Positions 11,017 to 22,631 of a stretch of DNA of 64,000 nucleotides are shown in pieces. A model generated the notes under the pieces. It searched no databases. It was not told the DNA's origin and saw nothing but the letters and a program-made list of their open reading frames with translations. Made by a program: the position numbers and the translations under genes. Each line of letters opens with the position of its first letter. Position 1 is the stretch's first letter. Source of the stretch: Tretioscincus oriximinensis (Eukaryota > Chordata > Lepidosauria > Squamata > Gymnophthalmidae); assembly GCA_022410635.1 (NCBI GenBank), contig JAJVDF010000237.1, positions 1,586,737 through 1,650,736 of the forward strand, read 5' to 3'.

Positions 11017-12242
11017 AGACACAAAGGCAATCCAAATTCAAACACTGTATCCCCTAAGGGTCAGATATAAAGCTACAACATCACTCCATAGAGTATCTTA
11101 GCCTAAGTACTTGTATATGACAAGATAACAATTTATTCCATCAGAGTGCAAAACATATATATATTCATAGTAGCCTATAACAAATGCATTCTATGAAGAA
11201 AGAGTCCAACTTCTGAGAGTCCCTATCATATAATTAATCCAGTATACAGTCATTATGGACCAATGACAGACCTTGGAATATCGGTATAGGCGTGCATCAC
11301 TGGTGCACATTGGCAATGTCATGACTTTAGGCTCTTCCAGGCAGGCAAGTGGCAGAAGCCCCAGCACAGCGAGAAGATGGCAAGAGCCAGTTCTGCAATG
11401 CGAGGGAAGTTCCAGGTTCAGATGCCAGGCTTGCCTCAGCTTTGGGCTCTGATTTGGTGGGCGGCAGGCTACCCACCCAGTTCCACATAGTCTTCTGCCA
11501 CCGTACTAGGAGCAGCTGCTCTGCCGCCTCTCATTGATATAGATGGGTCAGGTTGGTCACCTTGGCAAAAGGAACTGCTGCTGGGGAAGGCAGTTGGGTG
11601 ATGCCAGTGCATTGGCCACTGAGTGCAGCTGCATATTTTTGCTCCTTCGCCTGGTGTTTAGCTTGGTCTAGTTTTTAAATAAAAGCAGCTCTGGTTTGGC
11701 TTGCTGATAATCTAGAGTTGGTTCGCAGCTAGATGTACTGCTGCCTTCCCTCAGGGAGTAGGCCGCAGGCCAGACCAAATGGTTCTGCAGGCCGCATCTG
11801 CCCCACACACACAGACCCCAGCCCTTAGGTTCCTCATCACTGGGCTAATCAAACTGTTTCTAAGGGTGATTCCAGGAGTGAGTCATACTGGTAGCATTCC
11901 GATGGCAACAGGCAANAAGGATTCATGGGGTTATAACAGGAAATCTGGCAATAATGATGCAAGGTTTCTCATATTGGCCGTATTGACCATTGCCTTTGGT
12001 GAGCCAGCATTGAGATTGGATCACCAAGGGCTTCTGGGAGCCAGCCAAGTGAGCAGCAACAAAGGAAATGGGGCAAGCACATACTTGAAGCCCAGACCTC
12101 TCTAGTGCGCCAATCGGAAATGCCGATCAACAGATGCACAAGTAAACTGTGGCTTCATCTGGGAGCACATGGCTATAGGCTTATTTATAACCGTATTCCC
12201 TTTTGCTATCTGAGACAATCTGGGGTGTGCATGCTCCCAAGA

Positions 12243-12340
12243 ACATGAGAACATAAGAGGAGCCAGAGCTCACCTAATCCAGCATTCTGTCTCACATAGT
12301 GGCCCACCAATTGCATTAGGGCAGTCTCAACCCCAGGATA
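12243..12340 (-). mobile_element. CR1 LINE 3' tip fragment
   Basis: GAACATAAGAGGAGCCAGAG and CCTAATCCAGCATTCTGTCT are the reverse of the GTTCTTATG-tailed CR1 subfamily end. Confidence 0.75.
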
Positions 12341-12491
12341 CACATTACAAACATTTTGCTAATTTGAAGGAGGTACAATTTATGGAAATGGGGGCCAAAG
12401 GGATGCATAAGGCCTAGGGAAAAAAATTGTACTGATCTGGGTCAGCCAATGCATTATTTCTTACTAGACTTCTGGTTGTCTCTGTTTTCAG

Positions 12492-12669
12492 CCCAGCCCC
12501 TGTTCGAAGCATCAGCTCAGTCAACTTGACAGAGAAAAGTGGGGTTGTCCTCCCCCCGCCGGATTATTTGACAACCAACCAAACAAGATCAACCTTAGAA
12601 TCAAGACTAGAGGTTCCTAAAAGCACGGCTATCAAAAGTCCTATGCCCAGGCCAGAAGGCATGGCTCCT
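12492..12669 (+). CDS. BAIAP2L1: BAIAP2L1 exon, linker between SH3 and C-terminus
   Basis: 178 bases, acceptor TTTTCAG, donor CCT|GTAAGT. It reads PAPVRSISSVNLTEKSG then VVLPPPDYLTTNQTRST and a basic, Ser/Pro-rich tail ending PMPRPEGMAP. The RSIS.VNL and PPPDYL motifs are diagnostic for IRTKS. The second half has drifted from what I remember of mammals, consistent with a disordered linker. A 9.8-kb repeat-filled intron follows. Confidence 0.93.
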
Positions 12670-12746
12670 GTAAGTTGACCTTCCAAGGTGAAGATTTGCT
12701 TGTGAAATGCAATTTCATTCTGTGTTGTTTTTAACTCTGGCTAGGA

Positions 12747-13138
12747 CAGGGGTGGGGAACCATTTTTCTGCCAGGGGCATTTGGGTATTTGTGACATCAT
12801 TCAAAGGCCATAGCCCCTCCCCACCCTGAGGCCATACACTACCAACAGCCAGGTCACGCCCCTTCCACCCAGGCCACACCCCTTCCCTGTGCCATTCCTC
12901 CACAGACCCACAAAATTGTGAACTTTTCAATGCTCTCCCAATCCTCTCGCCACTACCCTCTCTTATAAGGCTCCCTCCTTCCTCTTTTTGTATTTCACTT
13001 CATGTTTGATCAAAATGAGAAACCGTTATTTAGTCGGGGAAGCCTATCAGTTCCTTAGGGAGTAGGCCTCAGGCTGGACCCAATGGTTCCGTGGGCTGCA
13101 CCCCAGCCCCGGGCTTCGGTTCCCCACCCTTTCCTAGC
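12747..13138. mobile_element. hAT-like non-autonomous element with GGGGTGGGGAACC ends
   Basis: Left end CAGGGGTGGGGAACC (12747), right end GGTTCCCCACCC (13120s). The flanks GGCTAGGA and TCCTAGCC are themselves inverted, so the true termini may be longer. Related ends occur at 11750-11860, 20870-20935 and 21940-22045. No transposase. Confidence 0.6.
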
Positions 13139-13339
13139 CTGTGAGGTCCTGTACCCTTTACTTTTGTACACTGGACTGCAGGAAGGTGGATAGTTATNGG
13201 ATGGAATTAGTGGGAATGAAGATTCTGGCAAAGATTCAAACGCAGGTCTGAAACTGCGGCTGTAGAGCCACCTGCAGCTCTTTGGCCGCTTGAGTGTGGC
13301 TTTGACCTCACCAGAAGAAGCCCCGAAGGGGATTTCCCC

Positions 13340-13615
13340 TGTTCTACCTCCCCAAATGTCTGGAACTGCTCTTGGTGGTGTGTATTGTGTCCGCGTCATC
13401 CAAGAGCAGTTCTGGACGTCAGCAGCAAGTGACTGGCACCTGCCTGACTCGGCCACCTGCCTGCACAGAAGACGGTGTGCAGCAGCCGCACCAGAAATTG
13501 CTGTTGCCGCACAGCGCATGGCGTTTGGGCACAGCCTCAGGCAGACGGCCGAGTGAGGCAAGTGACAGTCGCTCACTGATGGTGTCTGGAACGGCTCTTG
13601 GTGTGCACCATGTCT
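13340..13615. repeat. GC-rich foldback
   Basis: GTCTGGAACTGCTCTTGGTG on the left mirrors the region ending GTCTGGAACGGCTCTTGGTG, and ACTCGGCCACCTGCCTGC pairs with GCAGACGGCCGAGTGAGG. Centre near 13490. Overlapping open frames on both strands come from the palindrome. Confidence 0.6.
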
Positions 13616-14099
13616 GCAAACCTGAAAGNAAAGAAAAAGAGAAAGCAGAAAAGAAAAAAGAAGGTAAAGGAAAAAGTATTGGGAAGGGGCAGAGCTTGGG
13701 AAGGGGGGTGGGGCTTGGGAAGGGGGCATGGCTGTACGGGCCCCAAGTCATCCTGGGAAGGGGATGTGTCCATAAAATGGCTCTCGACTCCAAAATGTTT
13801 GCCCACCCCTGGCCTAAAATGTAAAACCAAAGGGGGAAAGTATTGACTGCAGTTATAACAGTTTGTGACTAAAAACCGGTCAAAACAGCCACCGGTAAAT
13901 AAATAACAAATCATCCAACCTCGCCCACTAAGAGAAGATGTTCCATTATCTTCTAACTATGTTGAAAAGCAGTTAGCCACACAGAATGTGGCGTAAAATT
14001 TGGTTAGTTTGTAAAGTCCACAAGGTTGGCTGTTCCCTTAGTTCCTTCAAACTTGGATGTGACTACTTTTGTGGTTAATCAAAACCGAAATCCTTCCTT

Positions 14100-14310
14100 G
14101 TGCAAGTGAAAATAAGCCCTTCAGATATTGATAGACAGCTGTCATGTGTTCTTAATCTTCTCTTAAGAATCCCCAATTCCTATAATATGGTTTGCAGACC
14201 ACTCACCATCTTGATAACTCTCATTTGTACTTGCTCCAGTTTGTCAATCTCTTGTCCAGAACTGGACACAGTACTTTCGAAGAGGTCTAACCTAAGAACT
14301 TAGTGGGGGA
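14100..14310 (-). mobile_element. CR1 LINE ORF2 fragment
   Basis: On the plus strand ACTCACCATCTTGATAACTC and CTCCAGTTTGTCAATCTC, the reverse complement of the CR1 [11 protein letters not shown] region. Confidence 0.75.
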
Positions 14311-14389
14311 TGATTGTGTAATTTAGGCTGCATTCCCACAAAGGATTTTTTCTGAAATGGTACTTACATCAGGCTGAATTCATCCCATG

Positions 14390-14650
14390 AGGTCATGCAT
14401 GATCCACTCGCTAAAAAGGCCCATGGCCTTGGATTTTCCAGCCACCACTGTTTGTCCAATTCTACAGCAGATGTTCCTAAAATCCAAAAAAATCGCCTCT
14501 GTAGGGAATTTAGTAATGTGGACGTGGTAAATCTTGCGAGACTTTGAGGCTAGATGTAAAAGTTGATTCTGGGTTCTCAGCTCACAGAGAATGCTGGGAA
14601 CTGTAGTAAAGCAAGCGCAGCAATGACTTATGAGTCTTGTCATGTGACTA
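14390..14650 (+). repeat. Interspersed repeat of unknown class, paired with 60430-60725
   Basis: TCCACTCGCTAAAAAGGCCC, CTTGCGAGACTTTGAGGC and CAGAGAATGCTGGGAACTGT recur in the same order on the opposite strand at 60430-60725. No coding potential. Confidence 0.6.
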
Positions 14651-15194
14651 GAATGCAAGGCAGTGAAACGAAACAGCATGGAAATCTGAAGGTAGGTGAA
14701 GCAAAATTGTGAACATTTTTTTTCTGGATTTAAAATAAATCGCGTGGGGAGGCAGACTCTGTGCTTCTCTTGATATATTTTATGGGCTTTGGTTTTCCAT
14801 GTGTGCATGGTTCACTTTGTTCTTTTGTTCTAACGCTAAAGAAATGAGTTTTAAACGGTTGTACAACGTAAGCATTATATATCGTTTCACTGTGTCCTTG
14901 GGCAACTAGGTGAGAACAATACGGTCGACCAACAGACCTTTACCTATAATTACAAAGACGAGAATCTTGGAAGATTTATTAGTCTAGTGAAAACAGTATA
15001 GGGATTCTTCGTCATCCACAGGGTTCCAGTTACCCTAAATCTGTGTTTCATGTTCTGGTAAATGTGAGAACATAGTAAAATGAGAAGGAATATATGTTGT
15101 GTTTGATCAGGATGTGGAACTTGACGCTATTGTAAGCAGAGATGATGTTATAATCCTGGAGAAAGAAGATGTTTTATCTAGCAATATTGTTGGT

Positions 15195-15297
15195 TTCTAT
15201 TTTTTAGATATGGTTGTTTTTAATTTGTTANTTGTGTTTTTATTGTTAACCGCCTGGAGACCTTTGAGTATAGGGCGGTATAGAAATATAAATAAAT
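15195..15297 (+). mobile_element. L2 LINE 3' tip
   Basis: TTTTATTGTTAACCGCCTGG, then GAGTATAGGGCGGTATAG and (AAAT)n. Directly followed by a CR1 fragment. Confidence 0.85.
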
Positions 15298-15870
15298 AGT
15301 AGAGAAGGTGCAGAAAATGGCAAAAGGAATTATCAAAGGTCTGGATTTCCCTTATGAAATCCGGCTGCAACATCTGGGCCTCTTCAGCCGCAAAATATGG
15401 CGTTTAAGAGATGATCTGATTGAAGTGTATAAAGTCATGCATGGGATGGATAAGGTGAATAGAGAAAAGATTTTTCCTCTATCACACAACGCTAGGACTT
15501 GGGGACATTCCTTGAAACTGATAGGCAGAAGAATTAGGATGCATTTTTTCGCTCAGAGCATTGTTAGTATGTGGAATTTAATTTCAGAAGAGGTGGTGGT
15601 AGGTAGCAGGCTGGATAGCTTTAAGACAGGTTCATGGAAGCCAAGGGTTAAAATAGCTACTAAGATGGATCTTTCGATACTGCCTCTGAGATGGAGCAAC
15701 AGGCAGTATTCCTGAAAGGCATTTGCAGGGCATAGAGAACAGGTGAAGATTTTGCCTTCTTCTGTTCCAGACTGCCCAGGTGCAATTGGTGGGCCTCTGG
15801 GTGAGGCAGAAGGCTGGACAAGGTGGTCTCTGGCCCAAGTCAGCAGGGCTTCTCTTATGTTCTTATGGAA
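15298..15870 (+). mobile_element. CR1 LINE 3' end, GTTCTTATG-tailed subfamily
   Basis: Frame starting MAKGIIKGLDFPYEIRLQHL and LFSRKIWRLRDDLIEVYKVM, then the 3' UTR with GCCCAGGTGCAATTGGTGGG and a TTCTTATG end. Confidence 0.87.
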
Positions 15871-16847
15871 AAGATGGGTAGATGGGTGGATGAAATGTGA
15901 GTCTCCTTCAACTTTTCATAAAAGGCACGATGATAGATATTTAATAAGTCAAATGATTATATAGCTGTTATCTACTGTTCAAATTCAGGTTTTGCAGGCA
16001 GAACGACTTTTACTGGTTTTCAAAATTAAACAGAGCTACACAAATTGTGAATAACATATGGACTTTGTCTAGATATGTGATNAGGAGGGATATCATCAGA
16101 TATATAATGCTCCCTGGTTGGTGGTATATCATGTATCTTTTCTACAAAATAATTCAAAGCTAGCACAAACGGTACATGTATTCACTTTGAATTCGTTCTG
16201 ACACCTCTGTTCATTCCTCAAAACGGAGGCAAACATAATTTTCTTTTTTCTTTCTAGGTGGGCTTCTGGTTTTGTTAAAAGGATGTAGATTTTCAAACAG
16301 AATCGAAGTGTAAAACAGAATGGATAATAAGTTTTGTTCCCTGTGTGTTTTGTCCATGGAGATTGGCTGTCTGAGTTTATGTATTTCAGTAATTTCAAAC
16401 TGAGTTCTTCTCAAGGCTGGGATATAAAAAAGAAAGAAATTCTTGAAATAACCCAGGAACTTAATGTTTCTATATTGGCCTCATGCGCTTCATCTGTAAG
16501 AAGATACTGCATTTGAAGCTCATGGCAGCCTCTTATATATTTCCTGTGAAAACAAGAGGTTCTTATATAACCTTTATTCTTTCAAGGAAGGGCACNGAAA
16601 TAAATGGTTCAGTCTGCTTTTCTGGGTACTTGTTCTTTAGAGAATTAAAGCAAATTTATGCACAGCAAGAAGTTCTGAGGTTTGAGAGACACGAATCTGA
16701 ATTTCCTTTTGGCACATAGAAATTAGTTTTATTCTGGCCCTGCTCACATCGTTACTTTTAAACCTTCCTCGGTTCATTTTTAGTCCTGGAATACGAGCTC
16801 AATCCATTTGGGGCTGAAGTTAGACACATCCTTGGAAGTCTTCAAAC

Positions 16848-17762
16848 TAGGGTTGCCATATTTTGACAGCACAAAACCAGGACGTGTGTGTGCGTNCACT
16901 CGTGCATGAACGCGCACCCATGTGTACGCACGCGCACCCACACATGCTTGTGGCGAGACAGGCAGAACAGAGCTGCACAAAAGCTCTGATCTCCTGTCAA
17001 AAACCCAAGTGTATTTCCTCTGCAAGGAAACCACGCCTCCTGCCGAGGAGCAGCTACGGCACGTTCCGAGGTTTTTTTCAGGACCCAGGAATAAGGTTGC
17101 CATACGTCCCGGGAGGGCGGGACAATCCTGGCTTTGGGGACTAAAATATAGTCCCCTCCGTGTTTTAAGAGAAAATCCCGGATTTTTACATTCCTCGATG
17201 CTGCATCAGGGAATGTAAAAATCCAGGATTTTAAAGGCAAAGGAGCGTCAGGACTGACAGCTGCAGCCCGAGCAATGCTTTCCAGGGTCCTGGAAGGAAC
17301 CTCNGANTGTGCCGTAGCTGATCCTCTGCTGGAGGCGGGGTTTCGTGCCTGCTGTCAGGCAAAGAGCGCCAACTCGCCTCCAGCAGAGGAAAAAAACCTG
17401 GGATTTTGACAGGAGAACAGAGCTTTTGTGCAGCTCTGTTCTGCCTGGCTCACCACACGCGTCCGAGTGCGTGCGTGTGTGTGTATGCATGTGTGTGTGT
17501 GTGTGCACGCGTGTGCACCCCCACCCACCCCGTCCTGGTTTTGGGCTCCCAAAATATGGCAACCCTACCCTGGAAGCAATGCGTATGCTGCAGCCNTCAG
17601 CCCTGACAGCTCCTTTGCCTTAAAATCCTGTATTTTTACATTCCTTGATGCAGCATCGGACAATGTAAAAATCCGGGATTTTCTCTTAAAACCCAGAGAG
17701 GACTATATTTTAGTCCCCCAAACAGGGAATGTCCCNCCTTTTCGGGACGTATGGCAGCCCTA
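16848..17762. mobile_element. hAT-like foldback, outer copy (interrupted)
   Basis: Termini TAGGGTTGCCATAT and ATGGCAGCCCTA; flanking 8-mers CTTCAAAC (16840-16847) and TTTCAAAC (17763-17770) match 7/8, as expected for an old hAT target duplication. It is interrupted by an inverted copy of itself at 17092-17567. No transposase frame. Confidence 0.8.
17092..17567. mobile_element. hAT-like foldback, inner copy inserted in the outer copy
   Basis: Termini TAAGGTTGCCATAC and ATATGGCAACCCTA; flanking 8-mers CCCAGGAA (17084-17091) and CCCTGGAA (17568-17575) match 7/8. Body is the same family as the outer copy, opposite orientation; includes a (GT)n tract (17465-17520) and an internal hairpin around AATGTAAAAATCC. 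Confidence 0.82.
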
Positions 17763-17864
17763 TTTCAAACAGAGGCTAAGCAGCCATCTGTCTGGGATGG
17801 TCTAGTGAATCCTGCATTGAGAGAGGGGATTCGACACCATGACCCTGGAGGTCCCTTCCAATTC

Positions 17865-18078
17865 TATGGCTGCGTTTTTACTAGGGGGGAAAATGGGAGC
17901 GAAAGCTGTGTGGCTTTGCACTGGGCATTCGCAGTTCCCCTGTAATCCACAGGGGGAGTGCTTTCACTGTGGCTACATTTTTACAAGGGAAAAAAATGGG
18001 AGCGAAAGCTGTGGGGCTTTGCACTAGGTGCACACAGTTCCCCTACAGTCCACAGGGGGGCGCTTTCGCAATGCATTG
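17865..18078 (+). repeat. Tandem duplication, two ~105-bp units
   Basis: GGGAGCGAAAGCTGTG, GGCTTTGCACT and CAGTTCCCCT occur in the same order in 17866-17970 and 17972-18075. Units about 80% alike by eye. Confidence 0.75.
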
Positions 18079-18609
18079 TTTGCAAAGCCACATCTCACCG
18101 GAATGAAATTCTATCTTGAAAGCGAGGCAGGTGCGGTTATTTCCAATATGGGCTAACTGTTGTCTGGCTTTGGTTTGCCCGTAGCAGGAGCACCTTTGTG
18201 CTAGTGCTGCCATTGTCGATCTGGGTTCCTTGTGCACACAGTGACCAATGGCCACCAATAGGAGGTCCCGAGCAGGATCGCATTACCTCTGTACCCCCAC
18301 TTTGTTCTAATGTCCGAGGAGGCAACATTTAAAGGGGGGTTTGTGGGGTTGGGTTCTAATTTTGCACAAAAATAAATGTCTGTATAATATTTATTAATTT
18401 TTTAAAATTATGGATGTGTGCAAAACTCAGGCATACTTTTTTTTTTTAAAAAAAGGCAGAGTGGAGTGCAGCAAAAGGACACTCCAAAAACACATTACAC
18501 AATGAAGGCAGCCATTAACTGCAGAAGACACAAGGCAAATCTTTTGTGGATGATGAAATGGAGCTAGAAACAGAAGAAAACAGCAGAGGGAATTGGATTC
18601 ACTTCGTAG

Positions 18610-18852
18610 TTCTCAAAACTGTTTCTTTCACCCTTGTGAGAATGCAACCTATGATTCTGATTTAATCCAGTTTCAATCCTAAAGAACCAAACTAAACCAG
18701 TAAAAAACCATTTTTTCCTAGTTTAATCCAGGACTGAAGTTGGATTTAAAATATATCTCTGACTCCGAATTTATTTTCTGAAATAAANCCCATTCTTCAG
18801 GACTATGGATGAACTGAAAATGGTTTAAAGGTGTGACTACAGTCTCTTTCTG
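18610..18852. mobile_element. TIR-type non-autonomous DNA element
   Basis: Right end TGGTTTAAAGGTGTGACTAC is the inverse of the GTCACACCTAAGCTTTAATC type of end seen at 43555; left end is degraded (TGATTTAATCCAGTTTCAAT). Same family as 33637, 43555 and 46145. Confidence 0.5.
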
Positions 18853-18875
18853 TTTTCTCTCTTTTCTCTCATTTA

Positions 18876-19115
18876 TTACTGAGATAGTCTGGTGTAGAAT
18901 GTCAGACTCTTANCTAGAAGTCTTCTGGATCAATTCTTTACTCCTCCACAAGAGCCAGCTGGGTGACCTTGGGCTGGTCACAGTTCTTTGGAGCTCTCTC
19001 AGCCCCACCCACCAAANTCACAAGATGTCTGTTAAAGAACAGAAGATTATGTAAACAACTTTGATTCCCATCAGGTTGAGAAAAGCAAGGTATAGAAACA
19101 GACTTCTCTTCCTCT
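18876..19115 (+). mobile_element. Sauria-type SINE with Bov-B-like tail
   Basis: TCTGGTGTAGAATGTCAGAC head, ACTCCTCCACAAGAGCCAGC, CTCTCTCAGCCCCACCCACC body, GATTCCCATCAGGTTGAGAA then TATAGAAACAG tail. Confidence 0.8.
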
Positions 19116-19224
19116 TTTTCCATCTTTTCTTTTCCTACTGGAGGAAGTCATAAATTAAATATATGGGATCTTGTTTTCTTTATCCTTGATNTAGCCTCAA
19201 GGGCAAGTAGCTTAGATATTGGAT

Positions 19225-20125
19225 AATATTAGATAAGTAGATAAGTCNACTTCTTCAGATGCTCCTATCTGACTGTACCTGGGCAAGAGTCCTGGAGAGA
19301 TTGATGGATTACCACTCCTTTCTGCTAATTTTGATGCTTTCCACAGCGGTAGATTTCCAGGCAATAGTTGTGTTTGTTAGCCTTTGTAAAAAAAAATCCA
19401 GCAAGGGGTACTTGCAGTACTTTGGAAGTTAATAAGAGGAAGGAAGGAAGAAGAGGGGGAGAAGGGAGAAGAATCTAGTTCTTATACCCNGCCCTTCTCA
19501 CCCAATGTGACTCAGAGCAANTTACAAAGTTAATTTTCACCTGAAGCCTTATATTCTATCTTCCCCATCAGATTAATAGTGGTACTCATTTATCCAATTG
19601 AAATGTAAATGCAAATTCACTTTCTTTCGAATAGTTAAGTTGGCTAGACCTAAAGGCCAGTAGGGGGCGCTTATCTCTCTCCACGTCCAACAGAGGGNCT
19701 CAAAAGCAAATCACTGATTTGCAAGACCGGCTCTTAGCGATTCCGCAGAGGAGGAGGAGAACTGGGGTTTATACCCTACTTTTCTCATCCAAGGCGACCC
19801 AAAAGCTATTTTTCACCCAAAGGTTTCCCAACCAGAAGGTACGTGACATTAGCATTCATAGACACCTCTACTTCTTCAGATGTTCACATCAGTCTATACC
19901 TGGGCAAGGGTCTTGGAGAGGCTGATGGATTTCCACTCTATTCTAATTTTGGTGCTTTCCATAGTGGTAGATTNCAAAGAAATAATTGTGTTTGTTAGTC
20001 TTTGTTCAGAAATTTCAACAAGGAGGCCTTGTAGCACTTTGGAAACTACTAAGAAGAGAAAGGCAGCGGGNTTCCTNCACAAGTCAACTTCTTCAGATGG
20101 CATTGACTGTCTAAAGAACCATAGT
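19225..20125. mobile_element. Penelope-like pLTR fragments with a SINE between them
   Basis: Two related stretches (19240-19430 and 19845-20120) with ACTTCTTCAGATG, CTGATGGATTTCCACTC and GTGTTTGTTAGTCTTTG motifs, i.e. terminal-repeat fragments of Penelope-like elements. A diverged minus (CTT)n SINE lies at 19442-19735. Confidence 0.65.
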
Positions 20126-20505
20126 GCCACCTTCTGGGCACACAAGGTTTGCAGGCCAGGATGGAGAAGGAGAATAAAGAGAAACCTATGCGCGTGATTT
20201 GTATTGCAATCATTTCTATTGCACAAATTTCTTGAATTTGGTCCTTGATCAGCCACGCTGGACACAACTAANGAAACAATGCATGAAGTTGCAACATAAT
20301 AAAATCTATAGTGACTAGTCATCAGACCATCTGTGTTTAATTACTAGTTAGAACAAAACTTTCAGACAAAACTATTTCAGGCAATNAAGTATGTTCAAAA
20401 TACTAAACTGAGAATTTAAGGACATTATAACAGACCAGTTTCTTGGTCCATAAAAGCAACTCTAGTTCTAAGGACTTTCAAGATGTATGTAGTTCCTCTA
20501 GTCAC

Positions 20506-20813
20506 TGGNTAGCTCAGTCGCTTAGGAATTCGTCTCTCGCCTGGGAGATGGGTTTTCGAAGCCCTGTGTGGGATGTGGGGAGGGGTGAGCACCTTCCACT
20601 AGCCTGTAGCTCTAGCCAACCCAGCTATTCGAAAGCATAAATTGCAAGAAATTGTAACTGACTGCAAGTAGATACATGGGAACCACCATAGCCTGGTGGN
20701 GAAGATAGAATGGAAGCCTTCGGGCAAAATATATCCTTGTAAGCCACTTTGAGTCCCTTTGAAAGGTGAGAAAAGCAGGGTATAAGACCCAAGTTGTTGT
20801 TCTTCTTCTTCTT
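20506..20813 (+). mobile_element. tRNA-derived SINE, (CTT)n tail family
   Basis: Full-length: TAGCTCAGTCGCTTAGGAAT head, GTTTTCGAAGCCCTGTG B-box region, complete body and (CTT)n tail. Confidence 0.88.
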
Positions 20814-20994
20814 GTCGCAGTAGGTTTCTTACATCCACAGAGCAAAACCTGTAATTTAGGTTTAGTACAGGAGTGGGGAACCTACAGCCTAGGAGCCAGA
20901 TCTGGCCCATGGAATGCTCCCTGAGGGAACATTTAGTCTAGAATCTAGCATGTTCTCTGTGGAACCATTAGCTTTCCTTGGCAAAATAATTGTT

Positions 20995-21357
20995 CGTCCC
21001 TTTGTTAAAACCTTAAGTGAAGTAAAAAACTTGATGGCTGTCTGCAAATATCTGAAGGGCTGTTACAAAGCAGAGGGATCATCCTTGTTCTCATTGGCAC
21101 ATGGAGGGATTAGAAACAATGGGATGAAACTGCAAGGGAGTAGATTTAGATTAGATATCAGAAAAACATTCTAACAGTCAGGGTGATAAACCAGTGGAAC
21201 AGTTTGCCGTAGGAAGTGGTGAGTTCACTTTCGCTGAAAGTCTTCAAGCAGAGGCTGGACAGTCATCTGTCTGGGATGATTTAATGAATTCTACATTGAG
21301 CAAAGAGTTGGACCCCATGACCCTGGAGGTCCCTTCCAACTCTATGATTCTATGAAT
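20995..21357 (+). mobile_element. CR1 LINE 3' end
   Basis: Frame AVCKYLKGCYKAEGSSLFSL and AHGGIRNNGMKLQGSRFRLD, then 3' UTR to AACTCTATGATTCTATGAAT. Confidence 0.87.
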
Positions 21358-21737
21358 CTTCTATGAACAAAAGGAGAAGGTCAAGGGAGTGAGGGAACAC
21401 AGTCCTGGGAGTTATTGAGTGGGGAAATCACATAATGGGAGCCTGAATAGCTCTGATACTGGGCATTTTCCTTGTGCGTGGAAATTGGAGGGGGGCGAAA
21501 GTGATATCCTTCCAGGCAAGATTACCCCCTGAAAATAGACCGAAAGTGACATTATGTTGTTACTTCCACCCCNGCTTCTGGAAAGTGCACCCCAAGGCCC
21601 AGAAGTGACAATTCCAGCGTTCCCCCCCTTCCCCACCCACATAAGAATCATCTTACATTGCTGAACACAGAGGGGTACGAGGAGTATTGAAACCCTGCAA
21701 TTCTGTGGGCCTGGATGGGGAATGTCCACTTGCAGAG

Positions 21738-21930
21738 ACGGCTATGAACCTAAGAGGAGCCCTGCAGAATGGGGCCAGAGCCCATGTANTCCAGCATCCT
21801 GCCTCACCCATTGGCCCACCAACTGCACCTGGGCAGTCTGGAACAGAAGACGGCAAAATCTTCTGTTCTTGACGCCCTGCAAATGGTATTTCAAGAATAC
21901 TACCTGTTGCTCCATCTCAGACGCAGCATT
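21738..21930 (-). mobile_element. CR1 LINE 3' fragment
   Basis: GAACCTAAGAGGAGCCCTGC, CCAGCATCCTGCCTCACCC and AAATGGTATTTCAAGAATAC are the reverse of a CR1 3' UTR. Confidence 0.75.
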
Positions 21931-22470
21931 TGGGCAGATGGGATGGGGGATGGCATGGATGGGGTAGTGTGCAGTCCAAGTGGGGAGGAATATGGCCCCC
22001 AAGTAACAAGGAATACCCAAATGGCCCCTGGCAGAAAAAGGGGTCCCCACCGCTGGCTTTGTACATAGCATTTGGCAATTCTCTATTTCAGGAACTAGAT
22101 GAGTTTCCAATGCTATCATGTAAATAGCAATCCANGAGAAAATGTGAGGTGTTTTCTATAACCTGGACCCCACAGATATAGAGTATTTCATGGCTTTTAA
22201 CATTCCAGAATTGAGCCAATCTTATTACAATGTCTGGCTGGTTGAATCTCACTTTTGTGAATGCCATACATAGTGACAGTGGCAAAATAAAATGGTGGTA
22301 CTTTTCTGTGATAACGTGGTTTTTAGGTATGGAGTGACTCTAGCATTAGAAATGGAGAAGCTACACTAAAGAATATTCTTGAACAGAAATCTAATTCTCT
22401 GGATTTTCACCGCTACAATTAGTTGCTTTGTCTTTTAGTTGCTTCAACTATATGTCTTCTCTTTTTTCAG

Positions 22471-22511
22471 AAACCTGACATGAATGGTATTATGAAACCA
22501 CCATTCCTCAG
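22471..22511 (+). CDS. BAIAP2L1: BAIAP2L1 short penultimate coding exon
   Basis: 41 bases between TTTTTTCAG and AG|GTAGGA, too short for ordinary ORF detection. It reads KPDMNGIMKPPFL and leaves in phase 2, so the junction codon AG|C gives Ser before GENPF of the last exon. The KPPFLSGENPF junction matches the mammalian protein as I recall it, which supports both splice sites. Confidence 0.9.
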
Positions 22512-22631
22512 GTAGGAACTGATCTTTCAATAATGCAATATACCTGTTTTGCTGGTTTGGGGGTGGGGGGGTCCCTTTTTCTTCATCAACTCTCATGATT
22601 TGGATCCCATTGCACCCTAACCCCATTAGGG

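Larger units (their letters stand above)
16785..17868 (+). mobile_element. CR1 LINE fragment split by a hAT insertion
   Basis: Left part ends TGGAAGTCTTCAAAC at 16847; right part resumes at 17771 (AGAGGCTAAGCAGCC) and runs to the CR1 tip near 17868 (GGTCCCTTCCAATTCTATG). The intervening 16848-17770 is foreign. Confidence 0.82.

Noticed and set aside
13055..13824. Overlapping 124-224-codon frames on both strands
   Set aside because: They follow a GC-rich palindrome, hAT ends and a polypurine tract; low complexity and no family resemblance.
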